Under the pieces are notes generated by a model. The model was not told the DNA's origin and ran no database searches. It saw only the letters and a list, made by a program, of their open reading frames with translations. Below are positions 26,377-36,733 of a stretch of 64,000 nt of DNA, one piece after another. The position numbers were made by a program, and so were the translations under genes. Source of the stretch: an uncultured Haliea sp. (lineage in GTDB: Bacteria > Pseudomonadota > Gammaproteobacteria > Pseudomonadales > Halieaceae). The first letter of the stretch is position 1. The number at the start of each line of letters is the position of its first letter. The stretch spans positions 59,079-123,078 of the forward strand of contig CAJXUQ010000009.1 of the NCBI GenBank assembly GCA_913061145.1. The letters are read 5' to 3'.

Positions 26377-27141
26377 TTAGCCTTCAGCGCCGTCTGCAGG
26401 GGCTTCGGCGTCTTCAGCCGCCTTGGTTACCGAGATCAACTCCACCTCAAACACCAGAGCCGCGTTCGGGCCAATCAGGTTGCCTGCGCCGCCGGGCCCG
26501 TAGGCGAGATCAGCCGGAATAAACAGCTTCCATTTGGCACCGGGTGACATCAGCTGCAGCGCCTCGGTCCAGCCTGCAATCACCTGGCTGACGCCAAAGC
26601 TGACGGTTTCGCCGCGCTTGTAGGAGGAATCGAACTCAGTGCCGTCCACCAGCGTGCCACGGTAGTGAACTTCCACCATATCGTCTGCACTCGGGCTTGC
26701 GCCTTCACCTGCCTCAATCACTTCGTATTGCAGGCCGGATTCCGTCACCACAACACCGTCGCGCTGGGCATTTTCTGTCAGGAAGGCCTCTGAAGCTGCC
26801 AGGTTGGCCTCACCGGCAGCCGCAATCGCCGCCTGCTGCTCGGCCATGGCGCGCTCCTGATACGCCTGCATCTCGGCCTGAATTTCTTCCGGCGTCATGC
26901 GTGGCTCGGCACCTTCCATGGCGTCGCGCAGGCCCGCGCTGAAAGCATCGACATCCATCGGCACACCGTCTGCGGCCATGCGCTGGCCCAGGCCGAACGC
27001 AATACCGTAGCTGAGGCGCTGATTGCTGTCCTCCAGCATCACGGTGGCGGCAGTGTCTGCAGCTTCAGGCGCAGACTGCTGGTTACAGGCCTGCAAGGTC
27101 ACAGTCGCGACCAGGGCAAGCGGCAATGCGTATTTCTTCAT
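26377..27141 (-). CDS. FKBP-type peptidyl-prolyl isomerase lipoprotein (FkpA/Mip-like)
   Basis: 254 residues from ATG 27141. Signal peptide with lipobox LQAC (lipidated Cys near residue 19), an N-terminal dimerisation domain (RLSYGIAFGLGQRMAADG and a long helix EIQAEMQAYQERAMAEQQAAI) and a C-terminal FKBP domain (VEVHYRGTLVDGTEFDSSYKRGE, IAGWTEALQLMSPGAKWKLFIP, AYGPGGAGNLIGPNAALVFEVEL). Envelope folding chaperone. The C-terminal tail is acidic (AAEDAEAPADGAEG). The upstream in-frame ATG (27153) adds four residues and is less likely. Confidence 0.92.
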   Translation of the reverse strand: MKKYALPLALVATVTLQACNQQSAPEAADTAATVMLEDSNQRLSYGIAFGLGQRMAADGVPMDVDAFSAGLRDAMEGAEPRMTPEEIQAEMQAYQERAMAEQQAAIAAAGEANLAASEAFLTENAQRDGVVVTESGLQYEVIEAGEGASPSADDMVEVHYRGTLVDGTEFDSSYKRGETVSFGVSQVIAGWTEALQLMSPGAKWKLFIPADLAYGPGGAGNLIGPNAALVFEVELISVTKAAEDAEAPADGAEG

Positions 27142-27217
27142 AATGGGTTCCATGGGTAAGAGAAATGGACATGCGGAAAAACCGACAGGCGGCAGATCAT
27201 ACTACCGCGGGCCACCT

Positions 27218-27706
27218 CTATGCCACCCCCGGCCCCGCGAGCAGCCCGGCGAGCCGCTGTACCAGCGCCTCCTGCTCCGCAGCCGCACAACCCCCGGAAG
27301 CCAGCAGGCACCCCAGCGCGGCGACCAGCGCCGCGTCCAGCGCCGGGGCTGGCACACACGCCGCACAGCGCTCATGCCAGGCCCATATGGCCCCCTGCTC
27401 AGCCTGCTCCGCCATCAGCTCAAGCGCCTTGACCTGCTGCCGAAGCTCGGCCGCCTGTGGCAGGTCGCGCCAGTCGCGACGCAGGGCGCGCAGCGGCTGC
27501 ACCACCCGCTGGCTCCAGGGGGCCACACAGGCCTGCAGCTCCGGCCATTGCGCGCTGGGCAACTGCAACCCGCTGTGTGCCAGCCAGGCCGCATACAGGA
27601 GCAGATTCACATCGGCGCCACACCGGTCCTGCGCCTCGATACACGCCTCGGCCACGCCCGGCCGACCGTAGCAGTGCAGGGAGAATGTCCACAACGGATG
27701 CGTCAT
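27218..27706 (-). CDS. TIGR02444-family conserved protein
   Basis: 162 residues, helical. The N-terminus LWTFSLHCYGRPGVAEACIEAQDRCGADVNLLLYAAWLA is the hallmark of the TIGR02444/DUF2390 family found beside ABC-F genes in many gammaproteobacteria; function is unknown. No membrane segment or signal. Divergent from the ABC-F gene, with about 50 bases between starts. Confidence 0.88.
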   Translation of the reverse strand: MTHPLWTFSLHCYGRPGVAEACIEAQDRCGADVNLLLYAAWLAHSGLQLPSAQWPELQACVAPWSQRVVQPLRALRRDWRDLPQAAELRQQVKALELMAEQAEQGAIWAWHERCAACVPAPALDAALVAALGCLLASGGCAAAEQEALVQRLAGLLAGPGVA

Positions 27707-27757
27707 CGCGTCTCCGGCTGGTGAGAGCTTCAGGCTGCGCGTAGAATGCGCGTCCTG

Positions 27758-29659
27758 ATGATCATACTACGCGATATTGAACTGCGGCGGGGCAGCAAAC
27801 TGTTGCTCGAGGGCGCCGGCGTCACTTTGCAACCGGGGCAAAAACTGGCCCTGATCGGGGCCAATGGCAGCGGCAAATCCAGCCTGTTCGCCATGCTGCT
27901 GGGCACACTGCAAGCGGACAGTGGCGATATCGAGGGCATGAACAACCTGCGCCTCGCCCACATGGCGCAGGAAGTGGCCACCACCCATGAAACGGCCGGG
28001 CGCTACGTACTGCAGGGGGACACCGAGCTCGCGCACCTGTGCAGCGAACTGGAAAGTGCCGAGCGCACGGGCGACTTCCAGCGCGCAGCGGCCCTGCACA
28101 CCGCCATGGAAGAGGCCGACGGCTACAGCGCCGACAGCCGCGTGCAGCGACTGCTGCAGGGGTTGGGTTTCGCACCCGATGCCGCAGCGCGCCCGGTCAG
28201 CGACTTTTCCGGCGGCTGGCGCATCCGGCTCAATCTGGCCCGCGCGCTCATGACGCCCTCCGATATGCTGCTGCTGGATGAGCCCACCAACCACCTGGAC
28301 CTGGATGCGACCCTGTGGCTGGAACAGTGGCTACAGGCCTACCCCGGCACCCTGCTGATGATCTCCCACGACCGCGACTTTATCGACGCCACCTGCGAAC
28401 GCATCCTGAGCATTGAGCACCAGCAATTGCACACCTGGAAGGGCAACTACTCCGACTACGAGCGTCTGCGTGCCGAGATGCTTGCCAACCAGCAGGCCAG
28501 CTTCGAGAAGCAGCAGCAACGCATCGCCCACATCGAGGATTTCGTGCGCCGCTTCCGCTACAAGGCGACCAAGGCGCGCCAGGCGCAGAGCCGGCTGAAA
28601 GAACTGGAGCGCATGCAGCAGCTGGCGCCTGCACACATCGACTCACCGTTCAATTTCATGTTCCCGCCGGCGGGCAAGAGCAGTGATCCCCTGCTGCGCA
28701 TTGATGAGGCCGACCTGGGTTACGCCGGTAAGCCGGTGCTGCACAGCGTCAACCTGGTGCTGCGCCCTGGTTCACGCATCGGTCTGCTGGGGAAGAACGG
28801 CGCGGGCAAATCCACCCTGCTGAAGAGCCTCATCGGTCGCCTGCCGCTGCTGCGGGGCGCACGCCAGGCCGGGGAGCACTGCCGCATCGGCTATTTCGAC
28901 CAGCAACAGCTGGAAGCGCTGGACCTGCAGGCCAGCGCCGCACTGCATGTGCAGCGCCTGAGCCCGGAGGCACGGGACCAGGACATCCTGAACTTCCTCG
29001 GCGGCTTCAACTTCCGCGGCGACAGCGCCACCCAGCCCATCGCGCCCTTCTCCGGCGGCGAAAAGGCCCGCCTGGCCCTGGCTCTGGTGGTCTGGCAGCG
29101 CCCCAACCTGCTGGTGCTGGACGAACCCACCAACCACCTTGATCTCGATATGCGCAACGCCATGGAGATGGCGCTGCAAGGGTATGAGGGCGCGTTGATC
29201 CTGGTCAGCCACGACCGTCACTTGCTGCGCAATACGGCGGACGAGCTGCTACTGGTGCACGATGGCGTCGTTGAAGAATATGAAGAAGACCTGAGGGCCT
29301 ACGAGAAGTGGATCCTCGGCAGCTACCGCACTGGCGACAACGCAGCCACCGCAGGAGCCCCGACTGCGCCGGAAGCCTCGGCCAAGGAACGCCGGCAGCA
29401 GGCGGCTGCCCAGCGCGAGCGGCTGCGGCCACTGCAGCGTGAAATCGCACACACCGAAAAGGCCATGGCACAGGTGGAACAAGCGCTGCTCGCGCTGCAG
29501 GCGCGACTTGCCGACCCGGAAATGTACGCCGGTAGCAGCACCGGTGAAGTGGCGGATCTGGTCAAACAGGAAGGCGTCCTGAAGGCAGAACAGTCACAAC
29601 TTGAGGAACGCTGGCTGACGCAACAGGAAGAGCTGGAAGCGATTACGGCGCCGGGATAA
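27758..29659 (+). CDS. ABC-F ATPase, YheS-like
   Basis: 633 residues with two ABC domains and no membrane segment. First domain: Walker A GANGSGKSS, signature FSGGW, Walker B LLLDEPTNHLD. Second: GKNGAGKST, FSGGE, LVLDEPTNHLD. Between them is the basic P-site linker (KQQQRIAHIEDFVRRFRYKATKARQAQSRLKELER), and a C-terminal coiled coil follows (about 560-625). ABC-F proteins act on the ribosome E site. ATG 27758 is chosen because the family starts MIILRDIELRRG; TAGAAT at 27742-27747 could be a -10, making the message nearly leaderless. Confidence 0.93.
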   Translation: MIILRDIELRRGSKLLLEGAGVTLQPGQKLALIGANGSGKSSLFAMLLGTLQADSGDIEGMNNLRLAHMAQEVATTHETAGRYVLQGDTELAHLCSELESAERTGDFQRAAALHTAMEEADGYSADSRVQRLLQGLGFAPDAAARPVSDFSGGWRIRLNLARALMTPSDMLLLDEPTNHLDLDATLWLEQWLQAYPGTLLMISHDRDFIDATCERILSIEHQQLHTWKGNYSDYERLRAEMLANQQASFEKQQQRIAHIEDFVRRFRYKATKARQAQSRLKELERMQQLAPAHIDSPFNFMFPPAGKSSDPLLRIDEADLGYAGKPVLHSVNLVLRPGSRIGLLGKNGAGKSTLLKSLIGRLPLLRGARQAGEHCRIGYFDQQQLEALDLQASAALHVQRLSPEARDQDILNFLGGFNFRGDSATQPIAPFSGGEKARLALALVVWQRPNLLVLDEPTNHLDLDMRNAMEMALQGYEGALILVSHDRHLLRNTADELLLVHDGVVEEYEEDLRAYEKWILGSYRTGDNAATAGAPTAPEASAKERRQQAAAQRERLRPLQREIAHTEKAMAQVEQALLALQARLADPEMYAGSSTGEVADLVKQEGVLKAEQSQLEERWLTQQEELEAITAPG

Positions 29660-29948
29660 CAGCGTCCAGCTGGCACAGGGCGAGCTTGGCATCGCGCGAC
29701 AGGCGTTTGATGGCTGCTTCCCGGCGCTGGGCTGTCGCCCGGTCCGCCGCCGGCTCACTCCAGAGCAACTGCACAGGGCGCCGCCCGCGAGTGTAACGCG
29801 GCCCACCGCTGCGCTCGCCGTTATGCTGGGCCAGCCGCCGCTGCATGTCGACGGTGACGCCGGTGTATAGGCTGCCATCGACGCACTGCAACAGGTACAC
29901 CACCCAGGTCGATTCAGTCGCGATCACGCGGCTCTCACCCATACGCAA
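29643..29948 (-). CDS. GIY-YIG domain protein (UPF0213/YhbQ-like)
   Basis: 101 residues. The GIY-YIG core appears as VYLLQCVDGSLYTGVTVDMQRRLAQHN with the usual Arg and a later Glu (REAAIKRLSRDAK). Small stand-alone members of this type (YhbQ) bind or nick DNA weakly; the role is unclear. The start is uncertain: ATG 29948, ATG 29942 or a GTG a few codons on. Its 3' end overlaps the convergent ABC-F stop by 17 bases. Confidence 0.85.
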   Translation of the reverse strand: MRMGESRVIATESTWVVYLLQCVDGSLYTGVTVDMQRRLAQHNGERSGGPRYTRGRRPVQLLWSEPAADRATAQRREAAIKRLSRDAKLALCQLDAVIPAP

Positions 29949-29984
29949 GGCATAAGGTCATAACGAAAAACTCCTGAGCGCCGG

Positions 29985-30012
29985 TTGTACGCACATTGCC
30001 CAATGGTATCAT
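29985..30012 (+). promoter_or_regulatory. Candidate promoter for trxA
   Basis: Extended -10 TGGTATCAT (TATCAT at 30007-30012) with a weak -35 TTGTAC (29985-29990) 16 bases upstream. Leader about 67 bases to the ATG at 30086. Confidence 0.4.
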
Positions 30013-30085
30013 TGCGCCTCATCGACGGGCGGTGAACCGCGGCGGATGTGCTGCCGTACCAACGCCACAGCAACTGGAGAGCACC

Positions 30086-30412
30086 ATGAGCGAAAACATC
30101 GTACACGTCAGCGATGCAAGTTTTGACGCCGACGTCCTCAACGCCGACCTGCCGGTACTGGTTGATTTCTGGGCAGAGTGGTGTGGCCCCTGCAAGATGA
30201 TCGCCCCCGTGCTGGACGAGATTGCCAGCGAATACGCGGGCAAACTCAAGGTCTGCAAAGTGGATGTGGATGCCAACCCCGAGATTCCGCCGAAATTCGG
30301 CATTCGTGGTATCCCGACGCTGATCCTGTTCAAAGGTGGCAGCGCCGAAGCGACCAAAGTCGGTGCCCTGTCCAAGAGCCAGCTCGTGGACTTTATCAAG
30401 GAAGTCATCTAG
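30086..30412 (+). CDS. trxA: Thioredoxin 1
   Basis: 108 residues, the standard length. Active site WCGPC with Cys33 and Cys36, the buried Asp in VLVDFWAEW, and the cis-proline [11 protein letters not shown]. General cytosolic disulfide reductant. ATG 30086 has GGAGA upstream; the longer open frame back to 29996 has no family similarity. trxA directly before rho is a conserved order in gammaproteobacteria. Confidence 0.98.
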   Translation: MSENIVHVSDASFDADVLNADLPVLVDFWAEWCGPCKMIAPVLDEIASEYAGKLKVCKVDVDANPEIPPKFGIRGIPTLILFKGGSAEATKVGALSKSQLVDFIKEVI

Positions 30413-30425
30413 GACACAGTGGCCT

Positions 30426-30460
30426 GGCCCGCCTGTCGCGCTGTGCAGAACAGGCGGGCC
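30426..30460 (+). promoter_or_regulatory. Strong stem-loop in the trxA-rho gap (rho leader)
   Basis: Perfect 11-bp inverted repeat GGCCCGCCTGT / ACAGGCGGGCC with a 13-base loop, 13 bases after the trxA stop. It is followed by AAAAAT, not T, so it is not a standard terminator on the plus strand. It may stabilise the trxA message or take part in attenuation of rho, which is autoregulated in E. coli through its leader. The remaining gap to 30643 has a possible -10 GATAAT at 30525-30530. Confidence 0.45.
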
Positions 30461-30643
30461 AAAAATCCTAGACGCCTCCAGCACAGCGTGCTACATTCAG
30501 TTTCGTTGCACGGCCCCGTGCCGCGATAATAACTCTGCCACCCAACGATTTAACGCTGCATTCACGTCGCCTCTGGCCGGCCTTCCGGCAGCGCGTTCGT
30601 TTGCATTGAACGTCTTCCCCGAACAACAACTCAGCGCTCCTCT

Positions 30644-31912
30644 ATGAATCTAACTGACCTAAAAACCAAATCCACGCAGGAACTGATCGATATTGCGAAA
30701 GAGATCGGCCTCGAAAACATGGCCCGGTCCCGCAAGCAGGACATCATTTTCGCCATTCTCAAGCGCCACGCCAAAAGTGGCGAGGACATTTCCGGCGATG
30801 GTGTTCTGGAAATCCTGCAGGATGGCTTTGGTTTCCTGCGCTCCGCCGACAGCTCCTACCTCGCCGGGCCGGATGACATCTACGTATCACCCAGCCAGAT
30901 CCGCCGTTTCAACCTGCGCACGGGTGACAGTATTTCCGGCAAGATACGCCCGCCGAAGGACAGCGAACGCTACTTCGCGCTGCTCAAGGTCAGTGAGATC
31001 AACTTCAACCGCCCGGAGAACGCGAAGCACAAGATTCTCTTCGAGAACCTGACGCCCCTGTTTGCCGATCAGCGACTGAAGCTGGAGAAGGGCAACGGCA
31101 GCACTGAAGACCTGATTGGTCGCGTCATCGACCTGGTCGCACCCATTGGCAAGGGCCAGCGCGGTTTGCTGGTGGCGCCGCCCAAGGCGGGCAAAACGGT
31201 CATCATGCAAAGTATCGCCCAGGCCATCCTGACCAACAACCCCGAGTGCTACATCATTGTGCTGCTGATTGATGAGCGACCGGAAGAGGTCACCGACATG
31301 CAGCGCACCGTGGGTGTGCGCGGCGCCGAAGTGGTTGCATCCACCTTTGATGAACCCCCCTCGCGACACGTGCAGGTGGCCGATATGGTCATCGAGAAAG
31401 CCAAGCGGCTGGTCGAGCACAAGCGCGACGTCGTGATCCTGCTGGATTCCATTACCCGTCTGGCGCGTGCCTACAACACGGTAGTACCGAGTTCCGGCAA
31501 GGTCCTTACCGGCGGTGTCGATGCTCACGCCCTGGAGCGCCCCAAGCGGTTCTTTGGCGCGGCGCGCAACATCGAAGAAGGCGGCAGCCTGTCGATCATC
31601 GCCACAGCGCTGGTCGACACCGGTTCAAAGATGGACGAGGTGATTTACGAAGAGTTCAAGGGCACCGGTAATATGGAACTGCACCTGGACCGCAAGATCG
31701 CCGAAAAACGGGTCTACCCCGCCATCAACATCCGTCGCTCCGGCACCCGCCGCGAGGAACTGCTCACCGGCGAAGAAGAGCTGCAGCGCATGTGGATTCT
31801 GCGCAAGCTGCTGCACAGCATGGAAGATGGCCCGGCGATCGAGTTCCTGCTCGACAAGCTCCGGGACACCAAGACCAACGACGAATTCTTCATGTCCATG
31901 AAACGCAAATAA
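30644..31912 (+). CDS. rho: Transcription termination factor Rho
   Basis: 422 residues (419 in E. coli). N-terminal helical domain, then the RNA-binding cold-shock-like fold ([24 protein letters not shown]), Walker A APPKAGKT (around 178-185), Walker [17 protein letters not shown], the Q-loop/R-loop region [29 protein letters not shown], and the C-terminal [11 protein letters not shown]. Hexameric RNA helicase. Every motif is intact. Upstream leader of 231 bases may be regulatory. Confidence 0.98.
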   Translation: MNLTDLKTKSTQELIDIAKEIGLENMARSRKQDIIFAILKRHAKSGEDISGDGVLEILQDGFGFLRSADSSYLAGPDDIYVSPSQIRRFNLRTGDSISGKIRPPKDSERYFALLKVSEINFNRPENAKHKILFENLTPLFADQRLKLEKGNGSTEDLIGRVIDLVAPIGKGQRGLLVAPPKAGKTVIMQSIAQAILTNNPECYIIVLLIDERPEEVTDMQRTVGVRGAEVVASTFDEPPSRHVQVADMVIEKAKRLVEHKRDVVILLDSITRLARAYNTVVPSSGKVLTGGVDAHALERPKRFFGAARNIEEGGSLSIIATALVDTGSKMDEVIYEEFKGTGNMELHLDRKIAEKRVYPAINIRRSGTRREELLTGEEELQRMWILRKLLHSMEDGPAIEFLLDKLRDTKTNDEFFMSMKRK

Positions 31913-31919
31913 AGTTAAT

Positions 31920-31945
31920 GCGGAGCCGGCGTTGGCCGGCTCCGC
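31920..31945 (+). terminator. Stem-loop after rho
   Basis: Perfect 11-bp stem GCGGAGCCGGC / GCCGGCTCCGC with a 4-base loop, 7 bases after the rho stop, no T-run. It lies just before a TATACT (31953-31958) that may be the -10 of ubiD. Confidence 0.45.
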
Positions 31946-31992
31946 TGCGCGCTATACTGTCCCCTCGCCCGCAACACCCGCCAGGACAGCCT

Positions 31993-33495
31993 GTGACCTA
32001 CAAAGACCTACGCGAATTCATCACAGCGCTTGAACAGCGTGGTGAACTCGTGCGCATCCACCAGGAAATCGACCCGCACCTTGAAATGACTGAAATTGCT
32101 GACCGCACGCTGCGCGCGGGTGGCCCTGCACTGTTGTTCGAGAACCCGAAAGGCAGCCGTATTCCGGTGCTCGCCAATCTGTTCGGCACACAGACCCGGG
32201 TTGCCCTGGGGATGGGCGCGGAGAATGTACAGGCGCTGCGGGAGATAGGGGAGATACTCGCCTACCTGCGCCAGCCCGACCCGCCCAAAGGACTGCGCGA
32301 TGCCTGGGAAAAAGCGCCGCTGTTAAAGCAGGTGATGAACATGGGACCAAAGCTGGTTCGCAACGCGCCGTGCCAGTTCCACGCCAAGAGCGGCGACGAC
32401 GTGGACCTTTACCAGCTTCCCATACAGACCTGCTGGCCCGGCGATGCCGGGCCACTGGTCACCTGGCCCCTGGTGATTACGCGCGGGCCGAACAAGACCC
32501 GGCAGAATCTCGGCATCTACCGCATGCAACTCATCGGCCGCAATAAATTGATCCTGCGCTGGCTGTCACACCGCGGTGGTGCGCTGGACTACCGCGACTG
32601 GCAACTGCAGAACCCCGGCAGCCGCTACCCTGTCGCCATTGCCCTGGGCGCGGACCCGGCCACCACACTGGGCGCGGTCACGCCGGTCCCGGACAGCCTG
32701 TCGGAGTACGCCTTTGCCGGCCTGCTGCGCGGCGCCAAAACCGAACTGACCGAATGCTACACCGAGGGCTGCCGGAAACACGGATTACAAGTTCCGGCCA
32801 GCGCCGAGTTCATCCTGGAGGGCTATCTGGAGCCGGGAGAGATGGCCGATGAAGGCCCCTTCGGTGACCACACCGGCTACTACAATGAGGTCGAGCGCTT
32901 TCCGGTGTTTACCGTGGAAGCCATTACACACCGCGAAGACCCGATATACCACAGCACCTACACCGGGCGGCCGCCGGACGAACCCGCCATTCTCGGCCTG
33001 GCGCTGAATGAAGTCTTCGTGCCGATCCTGCAGAAACAGTTTCCGGAGATTGTGGATTTCTATCTGCCGCCCGAGGGCTGCTCCTACCGCATGGCGATCG
33101 TGACCATGCGCAAGGAATACCCCGGGCATGCGAAACGCGTGATGCTGGGTGTGTGGTCTTTCCTGCGCCAGTTTATGTACACCAAATTTGTCATCGTAAC
33201 AGATGAGGATGTGAACGCACGCGACTGGCAGGACGTTATCTGGGCCATGACCACGCGTATGGATCCACAGCGCGACAGCGTTTTCATCGACAACACGCCC
33301 ATCGACTATCTCGACTTTGCCTCGCCAGTGGCAGGGCTCGGATCGAAAGTGGGTTTTGATGCCACCAACAAGTGGCCGGGCGAGACCAGCCGTGAATGGG
33401 GCACACCCATCGTCATGAGCAGCGAGGTGAAGGCGCGCGTTGACACCCTGTGGGATGAGTTGGGCATTGAACGACCCGATACCGCGCGGCGCTAG
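31993..33495 (+). CDS. ubiD: 4-hydroxy-3-polyprenylbenzoate decarboxylase UbiD
   Basis: Prenyl-FMN-dependent decarboxylase of ubiquinone synthesis; needs UbiX, which is not in the window. 500 residues from GTG 31993 (E. coli 497). The N-terminus [20 protein letters not shown] and [22 protein letters not shown] match the E. coli protein closely, as do [16 protein letters not shown] and [19 protein letters not shown] is chosen over the longer frame (from 31792), which overlaps rho. AGGA lies 8 bases before. Convergent with hemY. Confidence 0.96.
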   Translation: MTYKDLREFITALEQRGELVRIHQEIDPHLEMTEIADRTLRAGGPALLFENPKGSRIPVLANLFGTQTRVALGMGAENVQALREIGEILAYLRQPDPPKGLRDAWEKAPLLKQVMNMGPKLVRNAPCQFHAKSGDDVDLYQLPIQTCWPGDAGPLVTWPLVITRGPNKTRQNLGIYRMQLIGRNKLILRWLSHRGGALDYRDWQLQNPGSRYPVAIALGADPATTLGAVTPVPDSLSEYAFAGLLRGAKTELTECYTEGCRKHGLQVPASAEFILEGYLEPGEMADEGPFGDHTGYYNEVERFPVFTVEAITHREDPIYHSTYTGRPPDEPAILGLALNEVFVPILQKQFPEIVDFYLPPEGCSYRMAIVTMRKEYPGHAKRVMLGVWSFLRQFMYTKFVIVTDEDVNARDWQDVIWAMTTRMDPQRDSVFIDNTPIDYLDFASPVAGLGSKVGFDATNKWPGETSREWGTPIVMSSEVKARVDTLWDELGIERPDTARR

Positions 33496-33504
33496 ACGCC
33501 CGGG

Positions 33505-34755
33505 CTAGCGCAGGGCTGCGGGACTGGCGTCGGCCCGTTTTGGCTGGGGCAAGAGCGGCAGGCTGGTTTCCCGCAGCAACAGACCCTCGCGGAAGTACCC
33601 GGCGCTCTCCCGGTCCTCCCCCAGTGCGGCCAGCAAACGTCCCAACTCCGCGCAGACTTCAGGGGTGCGGCGCTGCCGGTAGCTGCTCTCGAAGTAATCC
33701 CGCGCCTTGCCCCACAGCTCATGCCGGCAGGAAAGTCGCCCCAGGGTCAACAGCAACTGGTAGTCGCGGGGGTGATCCGCCAGCCACGCCTCTGCCTGGG
33801 CCAGCTGACGCCCCGCATCCGGCAATTCCACGTAACCGAACAATCGCGCAAGGTCGCCGTCCCAATCCTGTTTCAATGCCCGCTGGATCACCTTGGCCGC
33901 GCCGCTGACATCCCCCGCGTGGATCAGGTAACCCACATAGCTGCGCAGCACCACCTTGTCCTGCCGCAGTGCCGCAGGCGTCGCCTGCCAGCGCTGATGC
34001 AGAGCCACCGAGGCGGAGTCACCACCGGCCGTCGCGCAGGCCTCCAGCAGCTGCGTGTGCACGGTGCGCTCCAGATCAAGCAGTGCAGCATCGTCCAGCA
34101 CGGCGTGTTTGCGCAACTCTGGCAACAATTTGAGCAGCGCATCCCAGTCTTCCAGCGCACGGTAGGCTTTGTGCAGCAACTTCAGCACATAGGGGTGCCG
34201 CCCCGCGTTGCGGCGCGCGCGCTCCAGGGTGGCCACCGCCTGCTCAAACTGCCCACCCTGCAGTTTCAGCTCAGCCTGGGTCAGTTCCACGGCAATACCG
34301 GCATCAGAACCCGCCTGCTCTGCCATGCCCAGGTACTCACGCATTTTATCCGCTTCATCCAGCTGAAAACTGGCGCGAGCCGCAATCAGGTAGTTGAGCA
34401 GGGGAACTTCGCTGTGCTCGGCGCCGCCCACCAGCTGCCGCCGGGCACGCTCCCAGTTACCTTCGATGAAATTGATCAACCCGCGGTGCGTCAACCGGGC
34501 CGCCCGCCGCGTCTTGCGCTGCCCCAACCAGCCGGCAATGGATCGCTGCCCGGAAAACACTTTGCGCAACAGCGCTATGGCGGCGTACAGCAACAGTGCG
34601 ATCAAGGCGAGCAGCACCAGGCCTACCCACAGGCTGGTTTCCACGGTGTACTGCCCATAGGCTATCAACACATAGCCGGGGTGGTTTTCGATCAGGGCAA
34701 CCACCCCGACACCGAGCAGCAGGGCGAGCAGCGCCAGTATCAGCAACCCACGCAT
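33505..34755 (-). CDS. hemY: HemY-type inner-membrane TPR protein
   Basis: 416 residues. Two N-terminal membrane helices (LLILALLALLLGVGVVALI; SLWVGLVLLALIALLLYAAIALL) followed by a cytoplasmic or periplasmic array of TPR-like helices (for example FEQAVATLERARRNAGRHPYVLKLLHKAYRAL). The protein of the gammaproteobacterial hemCDXY operon; it is not the protoporphyrinogen oxidase of the same name. Possibly organises late haem enzymes. Last gene of the operon; its ATG is 2 bases after the hemX stop. Confidence 0.92.
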   Translation of the reverse strand: MRGLLILALLALLLGVGVVALIENHPGYVLIAYGQYTVETSLWVGLVLLALIALLLYAAIALLRKVFSGQRSIAGWLGQRKTRRAARLTHRGLINFIEGNWERARRQLVGGAEHSEVPLLNYLIAARASFQLDEADKMREYLGMAEQAGSDAGIAVELTQAELKLQGGQFEQAVATLERARRNAGRHPYVLKLLHKAYRALEDWDALLKLLPELRKHAVLDDAALLDLERTVHTQLLEACATAGGDSASVALHQRWQATPAALRQDKVVLRSYVGYLIHAGDVSGAAKVIQRALKQDWDGDLARLFGYVELPDAGRQLAQAEAWLADHPRDYQLLLTLGRLSCRHELWGKARDYFESSYRQRRTPEVCAELGRLLAALGEDRESAGYFREGLLLRETSLPLLPQPKRADASPAALR

Positions 34756-34757
34756 GG

Positions 34758-35960
34758 CTACTGCGCTCCGTCGCGCTGCAGGCGCGGCTCGGTATAGGTT
34801 TTCAGCGCAGCCAGCGATGTGGAGATATCCGGCAACGGCACGGCAATCACCTCATCCGCCAGATCGTCCAGCTCACGCACTGCAGCGGCCGCCGCCGCCT
34901 CATCGGCGAGGAAAAACTCCATCAGCCAGCGCCTGGCGCGCTGCAGGCTGGCGGTGTAAAGCGCCTGATTCCCGGACAGCAATGCCACCTGTGCCTGCTG
35001 GAGCAGCATCACCAGGTTCTGGCGCAGCAGCCCCTCCCACTGCGGGTCCACCAGTGCCTCGACAGGCACTTCGCGACGGCGCACCACGATATAATTCGAC
35101 AGTGTGGACAACGCCTGTTGGTAGCCCTGCTGCAGACGCTGCTGCCAGGTATCGGCGGGCGCTGCCTCGTCCTCCCCGGCGCGCTGCGGCAGTTCAAAGA
35201 TCACCAACCCCGCGACCTGGTCGACCAGCGCACCGAGGCGCAGGTAGAGACCCTCAACATCCAGTTCAGGCAGCGCGCGCAGGGCCGCGAGATCTTCGGC
35301 CACGGCGCGACGCACCGGGTGCAGGCCCACGCTGTCCAGTTGCCGCAGGATACCGTCCGCGCTCTGCAGCAGGCGCTGGGCGGAGGCCGTATCGCCGGCC
35401 ATGATCAGGCGCTGATTGGCCAGACGCAGCAGATATTCGACTTCTGCCAGCAACCAGCTGTCCCGGTCGCCACCCCGTAACTGCGCGAGCTCTGCGCGCT
35501 GCTCCGCCAGCCGCGACTCCAGGGCCTCCAGCCGCGAGGCCTGGGCCTGCATCGACTGCACCTGGCTTTGCAAGCGGGGCTGCAGCGCGTCCAGCCGTTG
35601 CTCCAGCGTATCCTGCACATCGCGCTCAAGCGCGCGCAGTTCAGCGCGCAGCGCCGAGTCATCAGCAGCCACCGCCTGTGAGGGTGTATCGGACGCTTCC
35701 AGCTCTGCGAGACGCTGCAACAGAGCTGCTTCCCGCGCCTGAGCCTCCCAGAATGCCCAGCCTGCGGCAGCTCCCAGGCCCAACGCCACCAGCAGCGCCA
35801 ACCACGCCACCGCGCCGCCGGAACGGGTGGCAGGCGGGGTCTGCATCGGCGCGACGGGCTTGTCGCTGGTGGCACCCTGTGCCGCGGCTGCGGTGTCCTC
35901 CACCGGCGCCTCGACAGCCGGTGTGGCAGGCGCTTCGGTCAGATCTTTTTCTTCGCTCAC
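34758..35960 (-). CDS. hemX: HemX-like membrane protein
   Basis: 400 residues. A low-complexity Ala/Pro/Glu-rich cytoplasmic start, one helix (AWLALLVALGLGAAAGWAFW, about 49-68), a coiled coil (about 75-155) and a helical C-terminal domain containing LLAEVEYLLRLANQRLIMAGD, the HemX hallmark. Often mis-annotated as uroporphyrinogen III C-methyltransferase; no SAM motif is present. GTG start overlaps the hemD stop (GTGA), showing coupling. Confidence 0.92.
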   Translation of the reverse strand: MSEEKDLTEAPATPAVEAPVEDTAAAAQGATSDKPVAPMQTPPATRSGGAVAWLALLVALGLGAAAGWAFWEAQAREAALLQRLAELEASDTPSQAVAADDSALRAELRALERDVQDTLEQRLDALQPRLQSQVQSMQAQASRLEALESRLAEQRAELAQLRGGDRDSWLLAEVEYLLRLANQRLIMAGDTASAQRLLQSADGILRQLDSVGLHPVRRAVAEDLAALRALPELDVEGLYLRLGALVDQVAGLVIFELPQRAGEDEAAPADTWQQRLQQGYQQALSTLSNYIVVRRREVPVEALVDPQWEGLLRQNLVMLLQQAQVALLSGNQALYTASLQRARRWLMEFFLADEAAAAAAVRELDDLADEVIAVPLPDISTSLAALKTYTEPRLQRDGAQ

Positions 35961-36733
35961 GTGTTCTCTCCCTTAGCCGGGGTCCAGCGCTCCAGTGCGC
36001 GCAGCATCGCGCCATCAGACGCATTGTCCGCAATCAGGCAATGCCGGAATCCCGCTGCCATCGCCGCATCCGCGACGCGGCGCGAGGGCAACAGCAAGGT
36101 GACTGTCTGTAACTTAGTGGTTTCTGCGGGGCTAAGCAACGCCAACATGGTCTCGAGGCCTTCGCCGCTGCTGATGCAAATCAGGTCCACCTGCCACCGC
36201 GCCAGCAGTGCGGCGAGTTCGCCCGGCGCCATGCGCGGGCGGACACGGCGGTAGCAGGCCAGGGTTTCAACCTGTGCACCGCGACGCTCCAGTTCCACGC
36301 GCAGCATATCGCGCCCGCCCTGCCCCTTGACGATCAGCACACGTTGTCCGGCGCAGTCGCGCAGCCCGGGCAATTCCAGCAACCCTTCACTGCTCATATT
36401 CTCGCCGGGGGTCTGGGCCAGCACATCGAAAGCAGCAAGCGCGCGGGCCGTGCCCTCACCCACCGCGTACCAATGCAGACCGGCGGGCAGTTGCGGCCAG
36501 TAGCCCTCGATCACCGGCAGGCTGAAATTCACCGCATTCGCACTGATAAAAATGACGTGCTGTACACGGTCGAGGTCCAGGATGCGGGCCCGCTCGACTG
36601 CCGGTAGCGGCGCCACCGGCTCCAGGGCCAAAAAAGGCAGGTGGTGTGCTGTGAACCCGCGCGCCGTCAGCGCATTGCACAGCCTGTCACCCTGTCCCGC
36701 CGGGCGGGTAACCAGCACCGACCTAGCGCCCAT
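35957..36733 (-). CDS. hemD: Uroporphyrinogen-III synthase
   Basis: 258 residues. Cyclises hydroxymethylbilane with D-ring inversion. The start [14 protein letters not shown], the [15 protein letters not shown] strand, [12 protein letters not shown] and [32 protein letters not shown] match the two-domain fold. ATG 36733 is chosen: it overlaps the hemC stop by 11 bases, and the upstream open frame lies inside hemC. Sequence conservation in this family is low, but position between hemC and hemX is decisive. Confidence 0.94.
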   Translation of the reverse strand: MGARSVLVTRPAGQGDRLCNALTARGFTAHHLPFLALEPVAPLPAVERARILDLDRVQHVIFISANAVNFSLPVIEGYWPQLPAGLHWYAVGEGTARALAAFDVLAQTPGENMSSEGLLELPGLRDCAGQRVLIVKGQGGRDMLRVELERRGAQVETLACYRRVRPRMAPGELAALLARWQVDLICISSGEGLETMLALLSPAETTKLQTVTLLLPSRRVADAAMAAGFRHCLIADNASDGAMLRALERWTPAKGENT

